This document shows, in pieces, positions 52,573-61,267 of a DNA stretch of 64,000 bases; the stretch's first letter is position 1, and the number at the start of each line of letters is the position of its first letter. Under the pieces are notes generated by a model, which saw only the letters and a program-made list of their open reading frames with translations, was not told the DNA's origin and searched no databases. The DNA is from Adlercreutzia equolifaciens DSM 19450. Its GTDB lineage: Bacteria > Actinomycetota > Coriobacteriia > Coriobacteriales > Eggerthellaceae. Where the stretch lies: assembly GCF_000478885.1 (NCBI RefSeq), contig NC_022567.1, positions 868,001 through 932,000 of the forward strand, read 5' to 3'. Position numbers and translations under genes: made by a program.

Positions 52573-53682
52573 TTACGATTGGTAGAACTTGACGAAGGCC
52601 TCTTTGGTGGTAAGGCCGAAGGTGCGGGGCATGGCGCTGGCGGACGCGTCCTTCAGGGCAGTGCCATCGGCATCTATGTAGGCGATGCCCGTCTGTTCGC
52701 GGTAGAAGTCGAGCAGCGTGTCGATGGTCGGCGTGGGCACGCCCGCCATGGAGGCGATGTCCTTGATGATGGCCACGCCGAAGGGATAGTCCTCGGTGAA
52801 CATGCGATCGTTCCAGTTGGGCACGAAGGTGCCCTCGTCGGTGGGGGAGAGCGGCACCTTAACGGCCTCGAAGGCGCGGATGCTCTTCAGCTTCGCCGTC
52901 ATGGCCTCGGGCGTGGGCGACTCGTAGTACTCGCGCAGCGAGACCACCTCGGAAAGGTCGAGGGGCGCCAGGGCGCGGCAGATGGCCTGCAGCTCGTCGT
53001 CGTAGGCGAGAAGGAAGCGCGAGGTGTCGTCGTTCCACTGCTCGTAGAACATGAGCTGCTCGGGATAGGTGTCGCCGGGGCGGTAGTCCTTGAAGACGCC
53101 GTAGGCGCCGGAGGTGTGCAGAAGCGGGTTGGAGGGCACGAGCGTCACCGCCAGGAACTCCTTGAGGGGCACGGTGGGAATGTGGAAGAGGCCTTCGATG
53201 GTGCGCGCCACGTCGGCGGTGCGGTCTTTCGGCAGGGCGGCCACGTAGAGGGTGGTCTTCGCCGAGAGGATGCCGGCGGTGCGGTCGCTCCAGCTGGACC
53301 GGGACACGTAGGGCACCCGCTGCAGGCCGAAGACGGTGACCCCGCGGGCGATGAGGTCCTGGCAGAAGTACTCGATGCCGCCGTAGCCGGGCATGAAGCC
53401 CAAGGAGGTGCCGGCCTGCACGTAGGGTTCGATGTCGGCCACGAACTGCTGGCGCAGGAAGGCGGGGTAGGTGCACAGGATCATGTCGGCCTGGCAGGCG
53501 GCGGCGATGTCGTCGGTCACGGCGAAGGGCGCCGAGTGCCCCGGTTTCCCCTCGTAGGTGAAATCGAGGGCCTCGCGGTTTTTGTGGGGCTTGGCCGTGA
53601 ACAGCGTGACGTCGTTGTCCTGGGCCAGCACGGCGCAGCTGGCAAGGCCGAGGTTGCCCGCGCCGAAGATGGTAATGCGCAT
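52573..53682 (-). CDS. NAD/NADP octopine/nopaline dehydrogenase family protein
   Basis: A 369-residue protein starting MRITIFGAGNLGLASCAVLA, a GxGxxG NAD(P)-binding motif. The C-terminal half carries TLVPSNPLLHTSGAYGVF with the conserved Asn-Pro-x-x-His of the opine dehydrogenase domain (PF02317), and EQWNDDTSRFLLAYDDE. Family members join an amino acid to a 2-oxo acid by reductive amination. ATG 53682 follows AAGGAG; the frame upstream to 53736 is unsupported. It leads a four-gene group with the aminotransferase, the TagD/MocA fusion and the acetyltransferase, so an unusual amino-containing polymer decoration is a reasonable inference, but the substrate is unknown. Confidence 0.83.
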   Translation of the reverse strand: MRITIFGAGNLGLASCAVLAQDNDVTLFTAKPHKNREALDFTYEGKPGHSAPFAVTDDIAAACQADMILCTYPAFLRQQFVADIEPYVQAGTSLGFMPGYGGIEYFCQDLIARGVTVFGLQRVPYVSRSSWSDRTAGILSAKTTLYVAALPKDRTADVARTIEGLFHIPTVPLKEFLAVTLVPSNPLLHTSGAYGVFKDYRPGDTYPEQLMFYEQWNDDTSRFLLAYDDELQAICRALAPLDLSEVVSLREYYESPTPEAMTAKLKSIRAFEAVKVPLSPTDEGTFVPNWNDRMFTEDYPFGVAIIKDIASMAGVPTPTIDTLLDFYREQTGIAYIDADGTALKDASASAMPRTFGLTTKEAFVKFYQS

Positions 53683-53897
53683 AAAGGGACTCCTTTTCGG
53701 GCCGGCGTCGCCGCCGACCGGATTGACGTCCTTCATGATAAACGAGAACCGCGGCGCGTCCCGCCGTATTTTCTATCTTACGGCAGATGAACAAAATGCG
53801 CCGCCGCGGCCCTGTGGTAAGATGCGAGGTTGAATTTGGAAACGCCCCGCCCGCCGGCCGCCGCGGGGCTGGTTTTGTCCCCGACCGGAGGAGCACC

Positions 53898-56609
53898 GTG
53901 CCGAACTTCGATATTACCGTCGTCATCCCTGTGTACAACGCCGAGGAGTACCTGGGCGAGACGCTTGCCTCGGTGGAGGCCCAGACGCTGGGCATGGACC
54001 GCATCCAGGTGGTGCTCGTCGACGACGGCAGCACGGACGGCAGCGCGGGCATCTGCCGCGCCTTCGCGGACAAGCACCCGGGACACGTGGTGTTCGTGCA
54101 GCAGGAGAACGCCGGCGTCTCCCGGGCCCGCAACGTCGGGCTCGATCACGCCTTGGGCCGCATCGTCACCTGCCTGGACAGCGACGACGCCTGGACGGCC
54201 GACTCCTTCGCCCACGCCGTGGCCTTCTTCGACGAGGGGGGCCATGGGGTGGACGTTCTGTGCGGCAAGCTGGAGCTGTTCGAGGGCCAGAGCAGCGACC
54301 ATCCGCTGGACTACCGCTTCACGCGCAGCGACGACAAGGACGCGCTCGTCTACCTGGGCATGCAGCCGGCCGACATCCAGAGCACCATCGGCAACTGCTT
54401 CTTCCTGCGAAAGGCCATCGGCAACACGCGCTTCGACGAGGGTCTGGCCACGTCGGAGGACACGCTGTTCGTGGCCAAGGTTCTTCTGGGGAAGTGCTGC
54501 TACGGCGTGGCGCCCCTCTGCCGCTACCGCTACCGCAAGCGCTCCGACGGCTCGTCGCTCAGCCAGGTGATCACCTTTAAGAAGCATCGCCAGAACCTGG
54601 AGGTGTGCCGGCGCCTGTTCGCGGCCTCGCGCGAGGCCTACGGCGAGATCCTGCCGTTCATTCAGGCGACGGCGCTCTACATTGTGAACTGGCAGATCTT
54701 CGGCGCTACGGCCGAGCCCCTTACCGAGGAGGAGCGCGCCCTGTGGAGGGCCGAGGTGGAGGAGCTGCTGGTCGATATCTCCCTGGACGTGCTGGCCAAG
54801 CCCTCCTGGCTCGCCCGCGAGAAGAAGCTCGTGCTGTACCGCATGAAGTACGGCGAGGACGTCTTCAGCCGCATGGCGTGGGTGGAGAAGGACCGGGGCC
54901 TTCTGGAGGGTGTGCGCGCCACGAGCCTGAACGCCAAGGCGCCCTGCTACATTTACGACCTGGAGCAGCGCGGGGACGTGCTGCACCTGGAGGGGACGAC
55001 GGATCTTTCCGTGTTCCGCGAGCCCTTCCAGCTGTTCGTACTGGACGAGAAATCGGGTCGGCGCTACGACGCCTGCCTGTTCGACTACCCGACGGCCACC
55101 CATGAGACCATCGCCGGCGAGGTGGTGTTCGAGGGGCTTCGCTTCACGGTGGATGTGCCCTTGAAGCCCGGATGCGCCTACTCTTTCTGCGCGCAGATCG
55201 GCGAGGGCGGCCGCACGCTGGCGCTCACGCCCCACTACGGCCACTTCGCCCTGTTCAGCCAATCGATGAAGCATGACTACCACCGCTTCGGCGACGTCAT
55301 GGTGAAGCACATCGGCAAGCAGCTGCGCACCTACCGGGCCACGGTCCGCATGGCCGTCGTCTCGGAGCTGCGCCGTTTGAAGGAGGTCGCCACCTACGAC
55401 AAGGCGGACGCGAAGACCCGCCGCGCCTACGTCGGCCTGCGCCTGCGCTACCACCTGCACCGGCTCCTCTTCAAGAAGCCCATCTGGATCTTCGGCGACA
55501 AGGAGTGGAAAGCCGGCGACAACGCCGAGAACGTCTACCGCTACGCGGTGCGGGAATCGGGCTTCCACGGCGCGAAGATGTACTTCGCCTTGGAGAAGTC
55601 CAGCGTGGACTACCCAGCCGTGGCCGCCTACGGCAACGTGGTCGATCCCTCGACGGCGCGCTACCGGCTTCTGTTCTTGCTGGCGTCGGTGGTGGTCTCG
55701 TCGCGCTCGGAGGAGTCGATGGTCAACCCCTTCGGCGCCAACTTGCCCTTGGTGAAGGACCTTCTGAACTACGACTTCGTCTACCTGACCCACGGCACCC
55801 TGTTCGGGGATTTGGCCTTCATGCTGGCCAAGCCGGCCAAGGACATCCGGCGGTTCTGCGTGAGCACCCAGATGGAGCGCCGAGCGCTTCTGACGAGCGC
55901 CTACGCCTACGGTGAGGACGAAGTGGTGCTGACGGGCATGGCGCGCTACGACGCCTACGGCGACGCGAAGCCGCGCAAGGTGGTGGCGTTTCTGCCCACC
56001 TGGCGGGCGCACCTGGCCGGCAAGATCATCCCGGGCACGAGCACCCGCGAGTACGTGCCCCACTTCAAGGACACCGATTTCTGGGCGTTCTACAACGGGC
56101 TCATCAACGACGAGCGGCTGCTTGAGGCCATGCGCCGCACCGGCTACACGGGCGAGTTCTACGTTCACCCCGCCTTCGAGAAGCAGGCCGCCGATTTCTC
56201 CGGCAACGAGCTCATCAGCGTGGGGGACGGCTCGGCCGACTACGAGCGCGTGCTCAGCGAGTCGGCGCTGCTGGTTACCGACTACTCCGGCGTCGGGTTC
56301 GACTTCGGCTATCAGCGCAAGCCGGTGGTGTACAGCCAGTACGACTCGGTGTTCAGCGGCGGCCACACCTACGGCGAGGACAGCTACTTCGACTACGACG
56401 CCGACGGCTTCGGGCCGGTGGCGCGAAGCCTGGACGAGACGGTGGACGCCATCATCGCCTACCTGGAAGCCGACTGCGCCGCAGAGCCGCTCTACCGCGA
56501 GCGCGCCGACGCCATGTTCGGCTTCTCGGACTACCAAAGCTGCAAGCGCATCTTCGACGCCGTGGTGGCCATGAGGTCATCAAGCCGAGGATCGGGCGAG
56601 GGCGCCTGA
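53898..56609 (+). CDS. Bifunctional GT2 glycosyltransferase / CDP-glycerol glycerophosphotransferase
   Basis: The 903-residue protein has an N-terminal GT2 domain (DITVVIPVYNAEEYLGE, VVLVDDGSTDGSAG, NAGVSRARNVGLDHALG, CLDSDDAW metal site near residue 95). A middle region of about 280 residues with a beta-rich part follows, then a C-terminal CDP-polyol phosphotransferase domain (about residues 510-890): KKPIWIFGDKEWKAGDNAENVY, VYLTHGTLFGDLAF, VLTGMARYDAY, VAFLPTWRAHL, YVHPAFEKQ and LLVTDYSGVGFDFGYQRKPVVY. Such fusions make alternating sugar/polyol-phosphate polymers, as in complex teichoic acids. GTG 53898 with GGAGGAGC upstream is the start; the longer frame to 53787 has no ribosome site. Confidence 0.9.
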   Translation: MPNFDITVVIPVYNAEEYLGETLASVEAQTLGMDRIQVVLVDDGSTDGSAGICRAFADKHPGHVVFVQQENAGVSRARNVGLDHALGRIVTCLDSDDAWTADSFAHAVAFFDEGGHGVDVLCGKLELFEGQSSDHPLDYRFTRSDDKDALVYLGMQPADIQSTIGNCFFLRKAIGNTRFDEGLATSEDTLFVAKVLLGKCCYGVAPLCRYRYRKRSDGSSLSQVITFKKHRQNLEVCRRLFAASREAYGEILPFIQATALYIVNWQIFGATAEPLTEEERALWRAEVEELLVDISLDVLAKPSWLAREKKLVLYRMKYGEDVFSRMAWVEKDRGLLEGVRATSLNAKAPCYIYDLEQRGDVLHLEGTTDLSVFREPFQLFVLDEKSGRRYDACLFDYPTATHETIAGEVVFEGLRFTVDVPLKPGCAYSFCAQIGEGGRTLALTPHYGHFALFSQSMKHDYHRFGDVMVKHIGKQLRTYRATVRMAVVSELRRLKEVATYDKADAKTRRAYVGLRLRYHLHRLLFKKPIWIFGDKEWKAGDNAENVYRYAVRESGFHGAKMYFALEKSSVDYPAVAAYGNVVDPSTARYRLLFLLASVVVSSRSEESMVNPFGANLPLVKDLLNYDFVYLTHGTLFGDLAFMLAKPAKDIRRFCVSTQMERRALLTSAYAYGEDEVVLTGMARYDAYGDAKPRKVVAFLPTWRAHLAGKIIPGTSTREYVPHFKDTDFWAFYNGLINDERLLEAMRRTGYTGEFYVHPAFEKQAADFSGNELISVGDGSADYERVLSESALLVTDYSGVGFDFGYQRKPVVYSQYDSVFSGGHTYGEDSYFDYDADGFGPVARSLDETVDAIIAYLEADCAAEPLYRERADAMFGFSDYQSCKRIFDAVVAMRSSSRGSGEGA

Positions 56610-56731
56610 CGGTTTCTTCAGGCTTGTGGTGTGAACGTGGTGGCTCTGTCGAGGAACCATGAAACCCTCGCGGACAAATTCTCGCGGAGCGACATTTTCC
56701 CGACGAAAGGCATGGGCATTGCTAAAATAGC

Positions 56732-56760
56732 GCAAGGGGTCGCAGCCTGCGACCCCTTGC
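56732..56760 (+). terminator. Hairpin between the GT2/TagF fusion gene and the dlt operon
   Basis: GCAAGGGGTCGCAG (56732-56745) pairs with its exact complement at 56747-56760, giving a long stem with a tight loop. It lies 122 bp after the fusion gene stop and 54 bp before dltD. There is no T-tract, so it may instead be a dlt leader hairpin. A TAAAAT hexamer at 56723-56728 just before it could be the dlt -10 box. Confidence 0.55.
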
Positions 56761-56814
56761 AATGTTCAGGAGTATAAACGGGAGAGGGGACTTTCCCGGG
56801 AAGCGAGGATATTT

Positions 56815-58038
56815 TTGAAGCGGTTAGCGGCCATGGTCTTGGCGGCGGTCTTGGCCTGCGCGCCTCTAATGCCGGGCGTGGCGGGCGACACTTCACAGTT
56901 GGAAGAGGCCATCGCCGATGCGCCTTATCAGATCTGGCCGGCCAAGGCTCGCTCGAATTCGCCGGAATTCGTGCGGGCAGCCATCAAGCAGCGCAACGCC
57001 CAGGGCGACAACTGCAAAGTTGTGATGGGGACCTCCGAATTCCGATGGGTGTACCCGGATACGGTCTCCTCGCATCCGGCGAACTTTTTCGCCAACAACA
57101 ACTACGGTATGGATACGTTCTTGCTGGGCCAACCGTACTGCCAGGATTTATGGCACGCCATCGAGGTGGGCGCTTTGGCCGACGCGTTCCCTGACGACAA
57201 GGTGGTCTTCTTTGCCGGCATCACGTGGTTCATGGATTACCAGAATCCCGCCAAATGCTTTCGGAACTCGTTTTCCGAGGAGGCTTATCGGGAGCTAATG
57301 GCGAACCCAGCGGTGAGCGATGAGACCAAGGGCAAGATTCAGAAAAAGATGATCGATTACGGCATCGAGGAAGCGGTCGTCTATCCTGAAGGCGAAAAAG
57401 GCGAGCAATCGCTCACCGAGGCGATAAACGACCTGTTCCACTCCTCTATCGACGAGACGAAGAGCTACGACGAAGTGCTCTCCGATACGGAGGACGATTG
57501 GAACCCGCCCGAGCGCGAGCTGAACCGGAGCCGGCCGGTGCCCGAGGGGCGCCACGGCGAGCTTGAGGAACCCGATTGGGACGGCTGGCTGGCGGCCATG
57601 GAACAGGAGGGAGCCGAGCAGACCTCCAGCAACGATTTGGGCGTTTACAACAGCTGGTACGAGAAGGGCAAGTGCGAAGAGTGGATAAAGGGCGCCAAGG
57701 AGTGGTGCATCTACACCGACGAGCCCTACCAGGAGACGGAGTTCGAGGACTTCCGGCTGTTTCTGGACGTGTGCCGCGAGACGGGCATCGAGCCTCTGGT
57801 GGTGCTGATGCCCCTTAAGGGCGAGCTGTTCGACGAGACGGTGTACACCGCCGACGTGCGGGCCCAATGGTACGACCGCATGAAGGCCATCTGCGACGAG
57901 TACGGCGTGGAATACGTCGACTTCTCGCCCTACGAGTACGACCCCTACTTCCTGTACGACATGGCGCACTTCGGCTGGACGGGCTGGGTGCACGTCAACC
58001 GCGCCATCTACGAGTTCTATATGGGCGAGGGGGAGTAG
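56815..58038 (+). CDS. dltD: D-alanyl transfer protein DltD
   Basis: The 407-residue protein begins with a membrane anchor or signal segment (RLAAMVLAAVLACAPLM) and then an extracellular SGNH-like domain: VVMGTSEFRWVY carries the catalytic Ser (GSSE-type motif, here GTSE) near residue 76, and DMAHFGWTGWVHVN near the C-terminus carries the Asp/His pair. DltD completes D-alanyl transfer to teichoic acid outside the membrane. An acidic insert lies at about residues 185-260. The start is TTG at 56815, with GAGG upstream. Unlike the common dltXABCD order, dltD comes first here, followed after 3 bp by dltX. Confidence 0.88.
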   Translation: MKRLAAMVLAAVLACAPLMPGVAGDTSQLEEAIADAPYQIWPAKARSNSPEFVRAAIKQRNAQGDNCKVVMGTSEFRWVYPDTVSSHPANFFANNNYGMDTFLLGQPYCQDLWHAIEVGALADAFPDDKVVFFAGITWFMDYQNPAKCFRNSFSEEAYRELMANPAVSDETKGKIQKKMIDYGIEEAVVYPEGEKGEQSLTEAINDLFHSSIDETKSYDEVLSDTEDDWNPPERELNRSRPVPEGRHGELEEPDWDGWLAAMEQEGAEQTSSNDLGVYNSWYEKGKCEEWIKGAKEWCIYTDEPYQETEFEDFRLFLDVCRETGIEPLVVLMPLKGELFDETVYTADVRAQWYDRMKAICDEYGVEYVDFSPYEYDPYFLYDMAHFGWTGWVHVNRAIYEFYMGEGE

Positions 58039-58041
58039 ACC

Positions 58042-58206
58042 GTGAGGCGGTTCTGGGACAGGCTTGTGGAGTGGTTCTTCAGCGACACGTGGCTGGGGGC
58101 GCTTCTGTGGTTCGTCGTCGTGCTGGGGCTTCTGGCCCTGCTCGTGTGGTTCACCGTGTTCTCCGGATTCGGCGCTCCGGCGGCGCCGGTGTACGAGAAC
58201 TTCTAG
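58042..58206 (+). CDS. dltX: DltX-like membrane microprotein
   Basis: A 54-residue protein, MRRFWDRLVEWFF at the start, one membrane helix (LGALLWFVVVLGLLALLVWF) and a C-terminal PVYENF. DltX proteins are about 50 residues with one helix and a conserved C-terminal FIYNxF-type motif that carries D-alanine on its Tyr; VYENF fits this pattern in length, position and aromatic spacing. It starts with GTG at 58042, 3 bp after dltD, and lies 58 bp before dltA. Gene finders with a size cut-off would miss it. Confidence 0.78.
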   Translation: MRRFWDRLVEWFFSDTWLGALLWFVVVLGLLALLVWFTVFSGFGAPAAPVYENF

Positions 58207-58264
58207 GCGGCTTTTCGCATGTGCTGTCGCGTAGATGAGAGGAACGATTGGTTGTGAGGGTACT

Positions 58265-59794
58265 GTGAGCAGATTTCTTGAGACGTTCGAAAAGAGGGCG
58301 GCACGCTGCCCCGAAAGGCGCGCGTTCTTCAACTCCCGCGGGGGAGAGGGGTCGTCGATCACCTTCGGCGAGCTAAGCGCCCTGTCGGACAATCTGGCCG
58401 CCGCCTTGGCCGAAAAGGCGCCCGCCGGCAAGCCCGTGGTGGTGTACGGCCACAAGTCGCCGCTCATGCTCGTCTCGTTTCTAGCCGCCGTGAAGGCGGG
58501 GCTCACCTACGCTCCCGTGGACATCGCCTACCCCGCCGACCGCGTGAGCGATATCCTGGCCCAGCTGGACCGACCGCTCGTGCTGTCGCTGGCCGATGGC
58601 CCCTTCGTGGGGGATGCGGCCTTGGCCGGCGAGGTGTGGGACGAGGCCGAGGTGCGGGCTGCCTGCGCGGTGGCCTCCGAGGCCGACCGCTCCCGCTGGA
58701 TTGCCGACGAGACGCCCTTCTACCTGCTGTTCACTTCGGGAAGCACGGGGCGCCCCAAGGGAGTTCAGATGCCCTCCCGCTGCGTGGACGCCTTCATGGA
58801 CTACTTCTCGCGGCTCTTCCCCTCCCGCGAGGACGGCGTGAGCTTCAACCGCGTGCCCTACACCTTCGACGTGAGCCTCTTCGACATCATCGGGGCGCTG
58901 CCGTTCGGCTACACCCTCTTTTCCCTGGAGAGCGAGCACGAGCAGAGCATGCGCGATACCTTCGAGGCCCTGCGCGAAAGCGGCATGACTGCTTGGATTT
59001 CCACTCCGTCGTTCGCGGAGATGTGCCTGGCCGACCCCAGCTTCAACGCCCAGCTTCTGCCGCGCCTTGACGCCATCATCCTGTGCGGCGAGGTGCTGCG
59101 CAACGCCACGGCGCTGAAGCTTTTGGATCGCTTCCCGGATGCGACGCTGTACAACACCTATGGGCCCACGGAGACCCAGGCGGTGACCGATATTGTGGTG
59201 GACTGCGCTCTGGCGACCGATGTGAACCCGCTTCCCGTGGGCTACCTTACCTCCAGCGGGGGCGCCCGCATTCTGGATCTGGAGACCGGCGAGGAGCTGG
59301 GGGCCGGGCAGGTGGGCGAGATCTACCTGTTCGGCGACACGGTGTCGGCGGGCTATTACGGCCGCCCCGACCTGACCGAGGCCGCTTTCTCGGTAGTGGA
59401 AGAGGGCACGGGGCTCGGCCAACGCTGCTACAAGACCGGCGACAAGGGCTATCTTGACGAGCAGGGGCGCCTGTTCTGCCTCGGACGGCTCGACTTCCAA
59501 GTGAAGCTGAACGGCTTCCGGGTGGAGCTGGCCGATGTGGAGCAGGCCCTGGTACGCCTGCCCGAAGTCGGCGAGGCCGTGGTGCTGCCCGTCGAGCGCG
59601 ACGGCAAGGTGTCGCATCTGGCGGCCCATGTGCGCCTGGCCGACGGCGGCGAGGGCGATCGCGAGACGACGCGCGCCCTGAAGGCGGCCCTGAAGCAGCT
59701 CGTGCCCGAGTACATGGTTCCGAAGAAGTTCGTGTACCACGACGAGTTCGCGTTGAACGTCAACGGCAAGATCGACCGCAAGGCGCTGGCCTAG
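58265..59794 (+). CDS. dltA: D-alanine:D-alanyl carrier protein ligase DltA
   Basis: The 509-residue adenylation enzyme activates D-alanine with ATP and loads it on DltC. Motifs: YLLFTSGSTGRPKGVQMPS (A3, near residue 160), FDVSLFDIIGALPFG, TLYNTYGPTETQA (A5, near 297), RCYKTGDKGYL (A7), GRLDFQVKLNGFRVEL (A8) and the A10 lysine in NVNGKIDRKAL at the C-terminus. GTG 58265 is preceded by GAGGG and fits the family N-terminus (SRFLETFEKRAARCPERRAF); the frame upstream to 58235 is not needed. Confidence 0.95.
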   Translation: MSRFLETFEKRAARCPERRAFFNSRGGEGSSITFGELSALSDNLAAALAEKAPAGKPVVVYGHKSPLMLVSFLAAVKAGLTYAPVDIAYPADRVSDILAQLDRPLVLSLADGPFVGDAALAGEVWDEAEVRAACAVASEADRSRWIADETPFYLLFTSGSTGRPKGVQMPSRCVDAFMDYFSRLFPSREDGVSFNRVPYTFDVSLFDIIGALPFGYTLFSLESEHEQSMRDTFEALRESGMTAWISTPSFAEMCLADPSFNAQLLPRLDAIILCGEVLRNATALKLLDRFPDATLYNTYGPTETQAVTDIVVDCALATDVNPLPVGYLTSSGGARILDLETGEELGAGQVGEIYLFGDTVSAGYYGRPDLTEAAFSVVEEGTGLGQRCYKTGDKGYLDEQGRLFCLGRLDFQVKLNGFRVELADVEQALVRLPEVGEAVVLPVERDGKVSHLAAHVRLADGGEGDRETTRALKAALKQLVPEYMVPKKFVYHDEFALNVNGKIDRKALA

Positions 59795-59808
59795 AGCGGA
59801 GCGCGACC

Positions 59809-60993
59809 ATGAACTTCTATGTCGATCCCGCGTTCTACGTCTATCTGCTTGTGGCCCTGGTTCCGGCGGCCGTCCTCGGTTTCACGGGGCATCGCATCAA
59901 GCGTTACGGGCTTGCGGCCTCGCTGGTATTCCTCCTCCTGCTGTTCGGGGAGAACTGGCAGGGTATGGCGGCCTTCGTCGCCTTCATCGCCATTGCCTGC
60001 GCCGCGACGTTCTGGGTGCTGCGCAGCTGGCAGTCCGGCGAAAAGGCGCTGTGGAAGTACCGTGTGGCCTTGGCGGCGGTCATCGCCCCGGTCGTCATCT
60101 ATAAGATAGGGGCCGTGTTCGACCAGAACCTCATGGGCTTTTTGGGCATCTCCTACATCACGTTCAAGGCCGTGCAGGTGATCATCGAGGTGCGCGACGA
60201 CATCATCACCGAGATGAACTTCTCGGACTACCTGTACTTCCTGGTATTCTTCGCGCCGTTCACCTCCGGCCCCATCGATCGCAGCCGGCGATTCACCGAG
60301 GACGCCAACCGCGTGTACACGCCCCGGGAGTACGGGGACCTGCTCTCGCGCGGGCTTCTGCTCCTCTTGGTTGGCGCGGTGTACCAGATGGTGCTCGGGT
60401 CGGTGTTCCACCACTTCTTCACGCCCGCACCGCTGGGAGACGGGCCCTGGTGGTGGGAGATCGGCGCGCAGGTGAAGGATGCGTACATGTACGGCTTCTA
60501 CCTGTTCTTCGACTTCGCGGGCTACTCGCTCATGGCCATGGGCGTGAGCTACTGCTTCGGCATCAAGACCCCGCGCAACTTCCGCGCACCCTTCCTTGCC
60601 ACCGACGTGCGCGACTTCTGGGACCGCTGGCACATATCGCTTTCCACATGGCTGCGCGACTTCGTCTTCATGCGCCTGGTGAAGTCGGCCACGCGCCGCA
60701 AGGTGTTCAAGAACCGCTTGAACACGGCCTGCGCCGGCTATATGGCGAACTTCATGCTCATGGGCGCCTGGCACGGGCTGACGCTAGATTACCTGGTGTA
60801 CGGCGCTTACTACGGGGTGCTCATGGGAGCCACCGACGTCTACCAGAAGAAGTCGGGCTTTCACAAGCGGCACAAAAAGAAGAAGTGGTATAAAGTTCTG
60901 CAATGGTTCGTTACCATCAATCTGGTCATGTTGGGCATGGCCATCTTTTCCGGGCAAATGCACACCGTAGTGGGAGGTATGATTCATGGCTGA
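59809..60993 (+). CDS. dltB: D-alanyl transfer MBOAT protein DltB
   Basis: A 394-residue membrane-bound O-acyltransferase with about eleven hydrophobic segments. The MBOAT hallmarks are FWDRWHISLSTWLRDFVF near residue 270 and the catalytic His in NFMLMGAWHGLTLDYLVYG near residue 324. It hands D-alanine from DltC across the membrane to DltX/DltD. It starts 14 bp after dltA and overlaps dltC by 8 bp. Confidence 0.95.
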   Translation: MNFYVDPAFYVYLLVALVPAAVLGFTGHRIKRYGLAASLVFLLLLFGENWQGMAAFVAFIAIACAATFWVLRSWQSGEKALWKYRVALAAVIAPVVIYKIGAVFDQNLMGFLGISYITFKAVQVIIEVRDDIITEMNFSDYLYFLVFFAPFTSGPIDRSRRFTEDANRVYTPREYGDLLSRGLLLLLVGAVYQMVLGSVFHHFFTPAPLGDGPWWWEIGAQVKDAYMYGFYLFFDFAGYSLMAMGVSYCFGIKTPRNFRAPFLATDVRDFWDRWHISLSTWLRDFVFMRLVKSATRRKVFKNRLNTACAGYMANFMLMGAWHGLTLDYLVYGAYYGVLMGATDVYQKKSGFHKRHKKKKWYKVLQWFVTINLVMLGMAIFSGQMHTVVGGMIHG

Positions 60994-61234
60994 CAATTCG
61001 GTCGAGGAGCGCATGCTCGAGCTCATCGAGGAGATCTGCGACGACGACGCCATCTACGAGATCCGCGATGCGGATCTGTTCGAGGAGGGGCTTCTGGACT
61101 CCATGGCCGCCATCGAGCTTCTGGTGGCCATCGAGACGGAGTTCGGCGTGACTATCGCCCCCACGGCTGTGGAGCGCGAGGAGATGAACTCGGTCAACAA
61201 GATCATCCATCAGGTGCAGATACGCGTTGACTAG
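60986..61234 (+). CDS. dltC: D-alanyl carrier protein DltC
   Basis: An 82-residue acidic acyl-carrier protein. The phosphopantetheine attachment Ser lies in EEGLLDSMAAIELLVAIE (near residue 39). DltC shuttles D-alanine from DltA to DltB. GGGAGG in the end of dltB serves as its ribosome site; the 8-bp overlap implies coupled translation. Confidence 0.94.
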   Translation: MADNSVEERMLELIEEICDDDAIYEIRDADLFEEGLLDSMAAIELLVAIETEFGVTIAPTAVEREEMNSVNKIIHQVQIRVD

Positions 61235-61267
61235 CCACCCGGTTCGTTGTTCTTGAAGTGAGGCGGT

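Noticed and set aside
53778..56537. A 919-codon open frame on the minus strand
   Set aside because: It is the antisense shadow of the GT2/glycerophosphotransferase fusion gene in GC-rich DNA; its translation is rich in Val, Ala, His and Gly with no family motif.
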